This document shows, piece after piece, positions 1-9,221 of a DNA stretch of 64,000 nucleotides (position 1 is its first letter; each line of letters begins with the position of its first letter). This DNA is from Thomasclavelia saccharogumia DSM 17460 (GTDB lineage: Bacteria; Bacillota_I; Bacilli_A; Erysipelotrichales; Coprobacillaceae). The translations under genes and the position numbers were made by a program. The stretch is from assembly GCF_000686665.1 (NCBI RefSeq), contig NZ_JMLH01000005.1, positions 1 through 64,000 on the forward strand, given 5' to 3'. The notes under the pieces were generated by a model. That model made no database searches, was not told the origin of the DNA, and saw only the letters and a list, made by a program, of their open reading frames with translations.

Positions 1-168
1 AGAGATTTCAAATTCATTATCATATTCAATGAAGTCAAAAAAGCGAGCTATACCATCCATATAGTTGATGATAGTTCTTTGAGAAAGATTTCTGATAAGA
101 AGTTCATTTTTAACATCGGTTAAAATAGGATATTGTGCAATTTTGTCATTTATAGATTTAGTATTCAT
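1..168 (-). CDS. Tyrosine recombinase/integrase, N-terminal part (cut by window edge)
   Basis: Reading leftward, an ATG at 168-166 preceded by an AAAGGA ribosome binding site opens a frame that is still open at base 1 (56 codons seen). The segment LLIRNLSQRTIINYMDGIAR matches the SAM-like N-terminal DNA-binding domain of phage-type and Xer-type tyrosine recombinases (pattern L-x-x-R-x-x-S-x-x-T-x-x-x-Y). The catalytic domain lies outside the window, so its subtype and activity cannot be judged. Confidence 0.7.
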   Translation of the reverse strand, partial: MNTKSINDKIAQYPILTDVKNELLIRNLSQRTIINYMDGIARFFDFIEYDNEFEIS

Positions 169-210
169 AGTTAATCAGTCCTTTCTGTATAAAATGACAA
201 CTAAATTATA

Positions 211-240
211 AATAAAAAAAGCCATCATAAGAAAGATGGC
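211..240 (-). terminator. Intrinsic terminator-like hairpin upstream of the recombinase
   Basis: Arms GCCATC (221-226) and GATGGC (235-240) form a 6-bp stem. Read on the minus strand it is followed by seven T. It lies between any rightward-located minus promoter and the recombinase start, so it either insulates that gene or acts as an attenuator in its leader. Confidence 0.55.
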
Positions 241-367
241 AAACAAAAAAATATAGAAAATATAAAGAAAGAATTGAACTAACGCGTAGCGTTTTAGTAC
301 AATGAGTATAAGAAAAGTAATAAAATTTAATAATATAAATAAAAAAATTTTTAGAGGAGGAGCGGTT

Positions 368-634
368 ATGAAAAAGAATAATATTTTAAAATTTGATAAT
401 TTTTTTTCAAAAATAGCCTTTATTTATATTATATTAATTCCTTTTTTCTTTCAGGAAAGAAATAGAATAATATTTATTTGTTTTGGCTTATTATTTTTTG
501 TAGAAAAATTGTTTTATGTATGGTATATGAAAGATGATTTTTCAAAGGGAAAAAAGATAATTTATTTATTAGTTGCTATACTTTATATTATTTGCTCAAT
601 ATATGGAATTATTCAGTTATTTGGTTTGATTTAA
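368..634 (+). CDS. Small membrane protein, unknown function (88 aa)
   Basis: I do not recognise this protein. It has three hydrophobic stretches (roughly residues 14-28, 32-45 and 64-84) with short charged linkers, including WYMKDDFSKGKK, so a three-helix membrane protein is likely. The start at 368 is chosen because a strong GAGGAGG lies seven bases upstream; an in-frame ATG at 302 has no such site. It stands alone between a terminator-like hairpin and a long imperfect hairpin, close to a recombinase gene, which suggests accessory DNA. Confidence 0.6.
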   Translation: MKKNNILKFDNFFSKIAFIYIILIPFFFQERNRIIFICFGLLFFVEKLFYVWYMKDDFSKGKKIIYLLVAILYIICSIYGIIQLFGLI

Positions 635-658
635 AAGAAAAATTAATATAAAAATAAA

Positions 659-802
659 AGCAGATATTTTATGAAGCTCTTATTCGATAATGGGTAACTA
701 AAAATAAGGGAGAATTAAAATTACAGAATTTATCTATGATTTTAATTCTTCCTTTTATATTTTTACCCTAAAATTAGAAAAGAACTTTTATGATTATCTG
801 CT
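659..802. repeat. Long imperfect inverted repeat (~70-nt arms)
   Basis: The ends AGCAGATA (659-666) and TATCTGCT (795-802) are exact reverse complements. Most of the interior also pairs, including GAATTAAAAT with ATTTTAATTC and GGGTAA with TTACCC. The whole segment could fold into one long hairpin. It lies just downstream of the oxidoreductase at 820-1812 and between genes facing each other. It could be a bidirectional terminator or a miniature inverted-repeat element. Confidence 0.6.
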
Positions 803-819
803 CTATTTTTATTAATATA

Positions 820-1812
820 TTATTTTATATCCTTTTCACAGCCAAAGATAATATTTGCACTTTCACGGGCTTTGGTTAGTACGTCCATTACAATTCTAGA
901 ATGTTCAAGCATCTTATGACATATATCATAATTTTTATTATCTATGTAACCAGCCATTTCTTTAAACTCTTCATACATACGATGATATTTACTTGAATCA
1001 ATAATTTTTCTTTCACCATTATTTTTGATTATTTGAACATCACTTAAAGTACTTGTGGGACCTTCTATTTTAATGCATCCTAAATCACCTTGAATTGTTG
1101 AAGTAATAGGAGCACCACAATCTTTAGCACCAATACAAATTGCTTTAAAAGTTGGATATTCTAAACATACAATACCTGATGTATCAATGCCCTTTTCAAT
1201 ATTAGCTAAATATTGGACTCTATCTGGTTTTCCAAATAAACCAATTGTAAAATGAATGTTATAAACATTTAAATCCATTAAAGCTCCACCAGATTGATTA
1301 ATGTCAAATACAGGTAAAATTTCACCACGTTTAAAAGCATCATAGCGTGAAGAATATTGCGAATAATTACATGAAATAATACTAATTTTTCCGATTTCAT
1401 TTAATCTTTCTTTAATTTCTTTATAAGCTGGTAAATATTGATTAGTAATTGCTTCAAAGAGAAGACAATTTTGCTTTTTAGATAATTCAATTAATTCATC
1501 AAGCTCTTTTACATTTGAAGTAAAAGCCTTTTCACAAATAACGTGTTTATTACATAATAATGCTTTTTTAGTATATTCATAATGAAGATGATTTGGTAAA
1601 GCAATATAAATTGTATCAATTTCTTCATCCTTCAATAATTCATCATAATCGTAATAAGATTTTTTAATATGATATTTATTAACTAATGCTTCTATTTTTT
1701 TCTTTGATTCTTTACGCCCTAAAATAGCAGTTAATTCAATTTCATCAATAATCTCAATAAAAGATAATAAATCATGGACAATCATGCCACTACCAATAAT
1801 TCCAAGTTTCAT
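820..1812 (-). CDS. Gfo/Idh/MocA family NAD(P)-dependent oxidoreductase
   Basis: The protein starts with a Rossmann motif (KLGIIGSGMIVHDLL) followed by IALPNHLHYEYTKKAL and CEKAFTSNVKEL. The last is the variant of the EKP motif that carries the catalytic lysine of this family. The C-terminal half is a Gfo/Idh/MocA-type domain with NQSGGALMDLNVYNIH, where family members carry the substrate-binding Asp and His. At 330 residues it is of normal length. AAGGAGGAT precedes the start. The substrate cannot be told from sequence; sugars or cyclitols are usual. It is transcribed away from mnmE and stands alone. Confidence 0.85.
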   Translation of the reverse strand: MKLGIIGSGMIVHDLLSFIEIIDEIELTAILGRKESKKKIEALVNKYHIKKSYYDYDELLKDEEIDTIYIALPNHLHYEYTKKALLCNKHVICEKAFTSNVKELDELIELSKKQNCLLFEAITNQYLPAYKEIKERLNEIGKISIISCNYSQYSSRYDAFKRGEILPVFDINQSGGALMDLNVYNIHFTIGLFGKPDRVQYLANIEKGIDTSGIVCLEYPTFKAICIGAKDCGAPITSTIQGDLGCIKIEGPTSTLSDVQIIKNNGERKIIDSSKYHRMYEEFKEMAGYIDNKNYDICHKMLEHSRIVMDVLTKARESANIIFGCEKDIK

Positions 1813-1911
1813 TTAAAATATCCTCCTTATCTAATAGTATTATAACATTGTTTGGGTATATTAATTAATAATAATTTATGATAAAATACAAAAGATAAAG
1901 GAAGTGATATT

Positions 1912-3246
1912 TTGAATGAGGATATAATTGTTGCTGTTGCAACAAGTCGTTTAGAAGCTGCTATTTCAATAATTAGAATAAGTGGGCCTGATTGTATTGC
2001 GTTTGTTCAAAATTTTTTTACTGGTAAAATACTTGAAAAACCAAGTCATACAATTAATTATGGTTATATAATTGATGAAGGAAAAAAAATTGATGAAGTG
2101 TTAGTCAATATTTATCGTGGAAAGAAAACTTTTACTGGCGAAGAAATGGTGGAGATAAATTGTCATGGTGGTGTATATATTACGTCACGAGTTTTGGAAG
2201 TATGTATAAAACAAGGTGCTCGAATGGCAGAGCGTGGTGAGTTTAGTAAAAGAGCTTTTTTAAATGGAAGAATAGATTTATCACAAGCAGAAGCAATTAG
2301 TGATATTATTACTGCTAAAAATAGTTATGCTACAGATTTAGCATTAAAAGGAATTACTGGAAATATTAGTAATTTTATTGAAGATTTAAAAGAAGATTTG
2401 ATTAAAATCATTACACAAATAGAAGTTAACATTGATTATCCTGAATATGATGATGTTGAAGAATTAACTGCGACATCTTTATTACCATTAAGTGAAAATC
2501 TTTTAAATAAAATGAATAAAATATTAGATGATTCTAAAAATATTAGTTTGATTAAAGATGGTATTAAAACAGTTATAATTGGTCGACCAAATGTTGGAAA
2601 AAGTAGTTTATTAAATGCATTGTTACAAGAAGATAAAGCAATTGTAACTAATATAGCAGGAACAACTCGAGATATTGTTGAAGGAAGTATTAGTATTGAT
2701 GGAATTGTTTTAAATATGATTGATACAGCTGGTATTCGTGAAACTGATGATCTTATTGAAAGTATGGGTGTAGAAAAATCTAAAGAATTGATTCATCAGG
2801 CTGATTTGGTATTATTAGTTATTGATGGGTCTATGGCATTAACTGATGATGATTATAAATTATTAGATTTGACAGAAAAAGAAAATAGAATTGTTGTTAT
2901 TAATAAAACTGACCAAGAAATCAAGGTTGATATAGAAGGAGTAGCTATTAGTGCTAAGAATAATGATATCAATAAACTAATAATGCAAATAAAAAAGATG
3001 TTTGAACTAGGAAAAATCATTGATAATAATGATCATATCTTAACTAATGCTCGTCAAACAATGCTATTACAAAGAGCTAGTCAAGCATTGAAACAAGCTG
3101 TAGAAGCAATGAATTTGCTGGTTCCAACTGATTTGATCGTAACAGATTTATATGAATGCTGGAATAATTTAAAAGAAATATTAGGAGAAAAAGCGAAAGA
3201 AGATTTATTAGATGAATTATTTAAACGCTTTTGTATAGGTAAATAA
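1912..3246 (+). CDS. mnmE: tRNA modification GTPase MnmE
   Basis: MnmE works with MnmG to place the (carboxymethyl)aminomethyl group on wobble U34 of certain tRNAs. The N-terminal folate-binding domain (VAVATSRLEAAISIIRISG) is followed by a helical domain into which a G domain is inserted. The G domain has GRPNVGKSS (G1), DTAG (G3) and NKTD (G4). The protein ends in FCIGK, the conserved C-x-G-K terminus with the essential cysteine. The start is TTG with AAGGAAG eight bases upstream; no ATG is available in frame. At 444 residues the length is normal. No mnmG is visible in the window. Confidence 0.95.
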   Translation: MNEDIIVAVATSRLEAAISIIRISGPDCIAFVQNFFTGKILEKPSHTINYGYIIDEGKKIDEVLVNIYRGKKTFTGEEMVEINCHGGVYITSRVLEVCIKQGARMAERGEFSKRAFLNGRIDLSQAEAISDIITAKNSYATDLALKGITGNISNFIEDLKEDLIKIITQIEVNIDYPEYDDVEELTATSLLPLSENLLNKMNKILDDSKNISLIKDGIKTVIIGRPNVGKSSLLNALLQEDKAIVTNIAGTTRDIVEGSISIDGIVLNMIDTAGIRETDDLIESMGVEKSKELIHQADLVLLVIDGSMALTDDDYKLLDLTEKENRIVVINKTDQEIKVDIEGVAISAKNNDINKLIMQIKKMFELGKIIDNNDHILTNARQTMLLQRASQALKQAVEAMNLLVPTDLIVTDLYECWNNLKEILGEKAKEDLLDELFKRFCIGK

Positions 3247-3247
3247 A

Positions 3248-3475
3248 ATGGATAAAAATCAAATAATATCAACAAAATTTTTAAATATTTCTAAATATTT
3301 TGGAATCATAGCAGCAATAGCATTTGTTATATTTTTAGTTGTTAATGCATTTAATATAGGTAATAAAATATTATTCTGGTTTAGTTATATATTATTAATA
3401 ATTGCAATAATTGGAGCAATACAATCGATATGTTTATATTTTATTGGAAAATATTTTAAATCAAAATCTAAGTAG
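3248..3475 (+). CDS. Small two-helix membrane protein, unknown function (75 aa)
   Basis: The protein has two hydrophobic segments (about residues 16-35 and 40-66) and a basic C-terminus (FKSKSK). The ATG follows the mnmE stop with a one-base gap, and no clear ribosome binding site is seen, so translation is probably coupled to mnmE. The next gene, an MscS-type channel, follows after eight bases. The three genes look like one transcript. I recognise no family. Confidence 0.6.
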   Translation: MDKNQIISTKFLNISKYFGIIAAIAFVIFLVVNAFNIGNKILFWFSYILLIIAIIGAIQSICLYFIGKYFKSKSK

Positions 3476-3483
3476 GTGATGAG

Positions 3484-4377
3484 ATGGAAAAAATTTATAA
3501 ACAGATAGATAGTTTATTTGTTAATGGATTAATTAATAGTGTTATTAGTATTTTATTATTAATAGTTGCTGTTGTAATTATTAATAAGATCATAAATAAA
3601 ATTATGAAAAAGAAAATAACTGATCCTTTAAAATTAGTTTTTCCAATGCGTGTAAAAAAAGTTATTTTAGTGACAATTGTTGTAGCAACGATCATGAGTG
3701 AAATTACAGCAATGCAGTCAATTATCAGGGCTCTTCTTGCTAGTGGAGGAATAATAGCAGTTGTTGTTGGATTAGCATCACAAGAAGCTGCTAGTAATAT
3801 GATCAATGGTTTTATGATCCTTACATATAAGCCTTATAAAATAGGTGATTTTGTAAATGTTCAAGAATATAATGTTAAGGGAACAGTAATTGATATATCA
3901 ATGAGACAAAGTATTATTGAAACAATTGAAAGAACTCAGGTTATTATACCTAATACAATTATGAATAAAGCAATTATTGAAAATATTTCAAATGTAAAAG
4001 CCCAAAAAGCCAATCATTTATTTATTGAAGTATCGTATGAATGTGATTTACAAAGAGCAATTGCTATAATTCAAGAAGAAGGTGCTAAACATCCTTTATG
4101 TTTAGATGGAAGAACAAAAGCGCAAAAGAAAAAACATGAGCCAATTGTTAATGTACATTGTGTTGAATTCAATGAAAGTGGAATTCAGTTAAGAGCAACA
4201 TTATTATCAAAAGATAATATTTCCGGCTTTCAGTTATTATCAGATCTAAGATTAAGTATTAAAGCTCGTTTTGATGAAGAAGGAATTGAGATTCCATATC
4301 CTCATCGAGTATTTATAATGGAAAATAATAATCAATTGACAAATGAAAAAGATGGAGAAGAAAAAACCGGAGACTAA
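3484..4377 (+). CDS. MscS-family small-conductance mechanosensitive channel
   Basis: MscS channels open under membrane tension to release solutes after osmotic downshock. This protein has N-terminal hydrophobic segments (residues 12-35, 55-75, 80-105). A pore-helix region follows (IIAVVVGLASQEAASNMINGFMIL), then the conserved beta-domain sequence YKPYKIGDFVNVQEYNVKGTV and an alpha/beta C-terminal domain. 297 residues is typical. TAGGTGATGAG lies before the ATG. The last four bases overlap the end of the convergent CBS-domain gene. Confidence 0.88.
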   Translation: MEKIYKQIDSLFVNGLINSVISILLLIVAVVIINKIINKIMKKKITDPLKLVFPMRVKKVILVTIVVATIMSEITAMQSIIRALLASGGIIAVVVGLASQEAASNMINGFMILTYKPYKIGDFVNVQEYNVKGTVIDISMRQSIIETIERTQVIIPNTIMNKAIIENISNVKAQKANHLFIEVSYECDLQRAIAIIQEEGAKHPLCLDGRTKAQKKKHEPIVNVHCVEFNESGIQLRATLLSKDNISGFQLLSDLRLSIKARFDEEGIEIPYPHRVFIMENNNQLTNEKDGEEKTGD

Positions 4378-5714
4378 TCATCTTGATTAGCTTCCGGTAC
4401 TTTTTTATCTATCAATAACTTAATTTTTGTAATACGATTATTTTTTACACCAGTAATCTTAAATGTAAGATTTTTATATGTTACAGTACGTTCTTGATTA
4501 TCACTAGGTATTTCACCTAATAAATGAATAACAAAACCACTGATTGTATCATGATTAATATTATTTAATTTTAAATCTAATTGATCATCAAGATCTTCAA
4601 TCAAATAATTACCATCTATAATATAATTATAATCATCAATTTTTTGTAATTTAGGTTCATCATCAAGATCATACTCATCTTCAATTTCTCCCATAATTTC
4701 TTCAATTAAATCCTCAACTGTAACAATTCCAGAAAAGCCTCCATATTCATCAACTAAAATAGCAATATGCTGATGATCCTCTTGTAATTCTTTAAATAAA
4801 TCATCAGTATTTTTTGTTTCTAAAACAAAATATGGTTTTCTTAATATTTTTTTAATATCAACATTATCAAATCCAGCTTTTCGAGCTTCTATTGAAAAAT
4901 CTTTCATATTTAAAATTCCAATAATATTATCAATCGAATCATCATAAACAGGAATTCGTGTATACTGCATTGTCATCATTTGATCGATATTCTCACTTAA
5001 AGGATCGTTAATATCAATACAATATACTTCAGTACGTGGTGTCATTATATTTAAAGCAAGACTTTCATCAAATTCAAAAATATTATTAATCATATCAGTT
5101 TCAATTTCATTAATAACACCAGTTTCTTGACCACTTTCAACCATTGAACGAATTTCTTCACGTGATAATGATTCTTCAACATTTTCATCACTCATACCAA
5201 ATAATTTTAGAATAAATTTAGTAGACCATGATAATATTTTGATAAATGGACTAGCAATTTTACTAATAATTAAAATTGGTTTAGCACAAAACATTGAATA
5301 CCATTCAGCCTTTTGTAAAGCAATTCTTTTTGGTACTAATTCACCAAAAATTAAAGTAATAAAAGAAATTAAAATAGTTATTAAAACTACTGCAATAGTA
5401 TCAGAATAAGGAATTGACCAATTTTTTAAAATATTCGCTAGACTGACAGAAATACCAGTAGCAGCACTTGCTGAATTAAAAAATCCTGCTAATGTAATTG
5501 CTACTTGAATGGTTGATAAAAAATTAGTCGGTTGATCAAGCAATTTTTCAACTAACTTGGCCTTTTTATTTCCTTCTTCACTTAAACGACGAATTTTATT
5601 TTTGTTTACTGAAACAATAGCCATTTCACCAGCAGCAAAAAAAGCATTAATTAAAGTAAGTAAAACGATTAAAACTACTTGTAATGTGATTGAAGACTCG
5701 GGGCCTGCATCCAT
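4374..5714 (-). CDS. CNNM/CorC-type membrane protein with CBS pair
   Basis: Members of this family (YhdP, YrkA, YtfL, CorC, HlyC-like) are linked to magnesium and cation efflux. The N-terminal DUF21 membrane domain (about 1-190, with NAFFAAGEMAIVSVN and LIFGELVPKRIALQKAE) is followed by two CBS motifs (IMTPRTEVYCIDIND; LVDEYGGFSGIVTVEDLIEE). A C-terminal transporter-associated domain spans about 350-440. The length of 446 residues is normal. AAGGAG lies upstream of the ATG. It is convergent with the MscS gene. Confidence 0.88.
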   Translation of the reverse strand: MDAGPESSITLQVVLIVLLTLINAFFAAGEMAIVSVNKNKIRRLSEEGNKKAKLVEKLLDQPTNFLSTIQVAITLAGFFNSASAATGISVSLANILKNWSIPYSDTIAVVLITILISFITLIFGELVPKRIALQKAEWYSMFCAKPILIISKIASPFIKILSWSTKFILKLFGMSDENVEESLSREEIRSMVESGQETGVINEIETDMINNIFEFDESLALNIMTPRTEVYCIDINDPLSENIDQMMTMQYTRIPVYDDSIDNIIGILNMKDFSIEARKAGFDNVDIKKILRKPYFVLETKNTDDLFKELQEDHQHIAILVDEYGGFSGIVTVEDLIEEIMGEIEDEYDLDDEPKLQKIDDYNYIIDGNYLIEDLDDQLDLKLNNINHDTISGFVIHLLGEIPSDNQERTVTYKNLTFKITGVKNNRITKIKLLIDKKVPEANQDD

Positions 5715-5896
5715 AATTTAAAACACTCCTTTATTAATTAAAATTTTATAGAAGATATTCTATCAAATACATATTAACTTGTAAATATAGACTAATTGTT
5801 AAGATTGTTAAGATTTGATTAATAAATGATAAAATGTTGATATAATTTATAATATTATATTTTGTCTTGTTTAAATTAATTAGATGGCCTAGAAAT

Positions 5897-7690
5897 TTAA
5901 GCCTGAAAATAAAATCTAACACCATTTTCAATATTTTCGACACCGTATTTAAAATGATGTAAATCTAAAATAGCTTTACATATAGCTAAACCTAAGCCGG
6001 TACCATCTCGATCATCTTTAATAAAGCTAAGCCAAATATTTTCTAATTTATCTTCACTAATGTGTTTACCCATATTTTCGACATACAATGTTTTATTTTT
6101 AATAATAACTTTAATAATTCCATGATTATTTGTATGTTTAATGGCATTAGTTAGATAATTTTTTACAACCATCTCAATTTTAAATTTATCAGCTGTTATT
6201 GTAGAATCATCACTATAAAAATCAACTTTAATATTTTTGATTTTCAATAAATATGTTAGATTATCTATAATTGTAGTAACTAACTCATTTAAATTAAATT
6301 CTTCTAAGTCTAATTTGATATGATTTGACTCCAATTTTGATAGTTCCAGCATTGCGAGAACTAGCTGATTTATTTTTTCCGTTTGTTCATTTATAATAGA
6401 TAGATATCGTTCTTTTTTCGTATTATCATCACAGTCTTCGATTAATTCACTATAGCCATTAATAATTGATAATGGTGTTTTTATTTCATGGGTGAAATTA
6501 GCAATAAATTCTTTTCGAATATTTTCTAATTTTTTTATTTTAATAATATTTTTATTTAGATCATCAATGTTATTTTTTATTGTATTATTCATTATATTTA
6601 TATTATGAGCTAATGAGCCTAGTTCATCTTTTGAATTAATCTTTAAATAATGATCAAAATTCCCTTTAGTTATTTCTTTAGTAGACTGTTCAATTAACTT
6701 GATTGGTTTAGTAATAATTTTTGAAGCAACGACACTTATCAAAATTACAAATAAAACAGATAATAAGTAACTATAGATATTATCGTTTAAATAGTCTATA
6801 AATACATTTTTATTTAAATCAGGATACAGACCAACTTTTAAGATATAACCAAAAGGTTGATAATTGTTATCTTCGATTGCTGCATATGAATAGACAACAG
6901 TTGTATTATCTTGTTCATAACTTCCTTCTTCATAAGTATTAGTAACTTTTGAAGCTACCTTTTTTTCAAAAAAAGGATATGAGTAAAGAAAATAATTATC
7001 AATAGGCTTATTTTTTTCCAATTTATAGAAAAATGAACTAATATGATCAATAAAAATAGTTTCGATATCTTTATACGCACCATCAATAATTACTTCATTA
7101 CCTATTTTCAAATAAGCTGGATTATCAATAATTCTTATATTATCATTTGTCATTTCAAAATTAGTAGTAGATACTTTTACATTTAATCCATTATCCCAAT
7201 TATCACTGATCGTCTTAACAATTCTAGGAATATCTTTAGCATTAATATTGACATAAATATCATTATTATCATTTAAAAGACCAATATAATCAAGATCATG
7301 AATAAAGAAAATATCAGACATTCCAGAAGCATTAATTAAATTGCCATCTTTATCAGCAATTAAAATATACTGTTCTTTAGTATTATTACGATATTCCTCT
7401 AATTCATCTTCATCATAATCTTTATAAAGAGCATAAAAACTTTTTGATTCTTCATTAGTATCATTTATGATTTCGTTTTTTAATTGATCAATCGTAAGAT
7501 CTTTATGATCAATAGCTGCATTATAAATAGCATTTTTAATAACATCAACATATTCATTGTCAATTAATTTTTCTTTAATAGCAGCATTTTTATAACGATT
7601 ATAACCCTGGTATGCTTCAAAACTTAAAATTACTAAAAAACTGATTAGAACAATAGCAGTAATTTTAAATGTTAAACTAAATTTTTTCAT
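5897..7690 (-). CDS. Sensor histidine kinase (intact), partner of the regulator at 9222-9890
   Basis: A transmembrane helix near the N-terminus is followed by a large extracytoplasmic sensor region (about 30-305) and a second helix (SYLLSVLFVILISVVASKII). Then come a HAMP linker, a HisKA H-box (FTHEIKTPLS), an N-box-like segment (MVVKNYLTNAIKHTNNHG) and the G2 box GTGLGLAI. All catalytic motifs are present. I prefer the ATG at 7690, where AGGTGA is correctly spaced, over a GTG nine bases upstream. It is the last gene of an operon of regulator, degenerate kinase-like protein and kinase. The ligand is unknown. Confidence 0.88.
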   Translation of the reverse strand: MKKFSLTFKITAIVLISFLVILSFEAYQGYNRYKNAAIKEKLIDNEYVDVIKNAIYNAAIDHKDLTIDQLKNEIINDTNEESKSFYALYKDYDEDELEEYRNNTKEQYILIADKDGNLINASGMSDIFFIHDLDYIGLLNDNNDIYVNINAKDIPRIVKTISDNWDNGLNVKVSTTNFEMTNDNIRIIDNPAYLKIGNEVIIDGAYKDIETIFIDHISSFFYKLEKNKPIDNYFLYSYPFFEKKVASKVTNTYEEGSYEQDNTTVVYSYAAIEDNNYQPFGYILKVGLYPDLNKNVFIDYLNDNIYSYLLSVLFVILISVVASKIITKPIKLIEQSTKEITKGNFDHYLKINSKDELGSLAHNINIMNNTIKNNIDDLNKNIIKIKKLENIRKEFIANFTHEIKTPLSIINGYSELIEDCDDNTKKERYLSIINEQTEKINQLVLAMLELSKLESNHIKLDLEEFNLNELVTTIIDNLTYLLKIKNIKVDFYSDDSTITADKFKIEMVVKNYLTNAIKHTNNHGIIKVIIKNKTLYVENMGKHISEDKLENIWLSFIKDDRDGTGLGLAICKAILDLHHFKYGVENIENGVRFYFQA

Positions 7691-7771
7691 ATCTTTCACC
7701 TACTTTCGTTTATAATTATAGCTTTAATATGTGTAGGTCAAGTGTTGTTTATGTGTAATTTAGGTGAAACT

Positions 7772-9220
7772 TTAAATAGTATTAATAATTATTTGATAAT
7801 TATTAATATCTAATTTTTTCTGATAATTAAAATCATGGGCTTCAAGTATTTCAAATATATCATCTAATTCTTCCAACTCTTTATTTGTAATAGAGTGATC
7901 GTTATTGATAAAATAAATAGTTTTATTTTCAATTTTAATTGTTAAAGTATCATTTGGATGACTGTGATTAATAATAAAATAATATGTATCATTGATTACT
8001 TTAGTCAATTCATTTTTATTACCAAGAACAACTAAATCATTAGGTAAATAATTTAGATTTAATTTTTTAAACACTAATAAATTTTTGCTATTATTATATA
8101 ATTGTGTAAGTTGTTTTTCTAAGTCAACAGATTCTTTATTAAAAACTTCTCTTTTAGGCTTAGAAGGAATAATATTTTCTTCTTTTTCCACGATAATCGT
8201 ATTATTTTCATGATTGATTTTTTTAATAACAAAATAACTAACAATTATAATTAATAAAGAGATAAGATAATTAAAATAATGATCTGATAAATAATTTACA
8301 AATGTATAACTATTACCATCCCTTTCATAATCATACCATACTATATATCCACTATCAGGATGATAGGAACCATAAAGTTTCTCTTCTGTTTGTTCATCTG
8401 TATAATAAGCACCATATTTATAATCTAATATTTGAAAACAAATTTTTACATCAGCTTTAATATGCTGATCATTTTCATCATAATAATCGATAGGATGAAT
8501 ATAATCATTAACTGGATTTATAACTTCATAATAGCCATTATCATCAAATTTTTTTGATGCTACTACATCATTTAAACTATCGGCCAAATAATTATAAATA
8601 TTATAATCATAATCATTTATATAAATATTATCATTTTCGTCAATACCATAATCACCAAATGGGGTACTTAAAAAAGTAATTTCTTTACTGATTAAATTAT
8701 CAAAGTTTCCATTATAAAAAACAGTTCCATTTATTTCAAAATAAAGTATTTCCTTTATAACGATCGTACCATCATCTTTAATTGCATCATAATTGAATGT
8801 AGCAACAACTTTTTCTTTTTTATCAACAGAATCATGCAGTAAAGTATAAATATTTTTTAATGTTTGTAGATCAAAATGTTTTAAACTAATCAAATTTTCA
8901 GATATATTTTCTGTTTTATAAGAAAAACCAATATCATTAAAATTATTATTATAAATCAAGTTAAGTGAATCATCAAAAGCCATAAAGTTTAAAAAATAAT
9001 TTCGATTAATATTATTTTTTACAATATCCTCAAAAGATCCAAATCTTAAACTTAAATCATCATTTATATTTTTTACAATATTTAAAGAAGAAGAAATATG
9101 CTCAGGTTTATTTTTTTCATTTTGATAATCTTGATAAGTATATAGAGCATTAATGGTAATGATACTTAAAATACAAAAAAGTAATAATTTTACATTTTTA
9201 TTAAATTTTATTTTTTTCAT
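7772..9220 (-). CDS. Histidine-kinase-like membrane protein with ruined catalytic domain
   Basis: The layout mimics the neighbouring kinase: a short cytoplasmic start, one helix (LLLFCILSIITINALYTY), an extracytoplasmic region of about 290 residues, and a second helix (FNYLISLLIIIVSYFVI). A cytoplasmic tail of about 130 residues follows. The tail retains a faint ATPase-domain outline (LTKVINDTYYFIINHSHPND, then IYFINNDHSITNKELEELDDIFE). It lacks an H-box histidine motif, a proper N-box, and any GTGLGL glycine box. I infer a non-catalytic sensor. ATG 9220 with AAAGGTGG is preferred over a GTG at 9253 inside the upstream gene. Confidence 0.7.
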   Translation of the reverse strand: MKKIKFNKNVKLLLFCILSIITINALYTYQDYQNEKNKPEHISSSLNIVKNINDDLSLRFGSFEDIVKNNINRNYFLNFMAFDDSLNLIYNNNFNDIGFSYKTENISENLISLKHFDLQTLKNIYTLLHDSVDKKEKVVATFNYDAIKDDGTIVIKEILYFEINGTVFYNGNFDNLISKEITFLSTPFGDYGIDENDNIYINDYDYNIYNYLADSLNDVVASKKFDDNGYYEVINPVNDYIHPIDYYDENDQHIKADVKICFQILDYKYGAYYTDEQTEEKLYGSYHPDSGYIVWYDYERDGNSYTFVNYLSDHYFNYLISLLIIIVSYFVIKKINHENNTIIVEKEENIIPSKPKREVFNKESVDLEKQLTQLYNNSKNLLVFKKLNLNYLPNDLVVLGNKNELTKVINDTYYFIINHSHPNDTLTIKIENKTIYFINNDHSITNKELEELDDIFEILEAHDFNYQKKLDINNYQIIINTI

Positions 9221-9221
9221 T

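Noticed and set aside
279-293. AACGC-GTA-GCGTT dyad near the recombinase as an attachment site
   Set aside because: A single short dyad without a second copy in the window; no support for a crossover site.
5746-5943. 65-codon open frame on the minus strand (MSKILKMVLDFIF...)
   Set aside because: It overlaps the end of the kinase in another frame, has no ribosome binding site and low-complexity Ile/Leu/Asn content typical of AT-rich noise.
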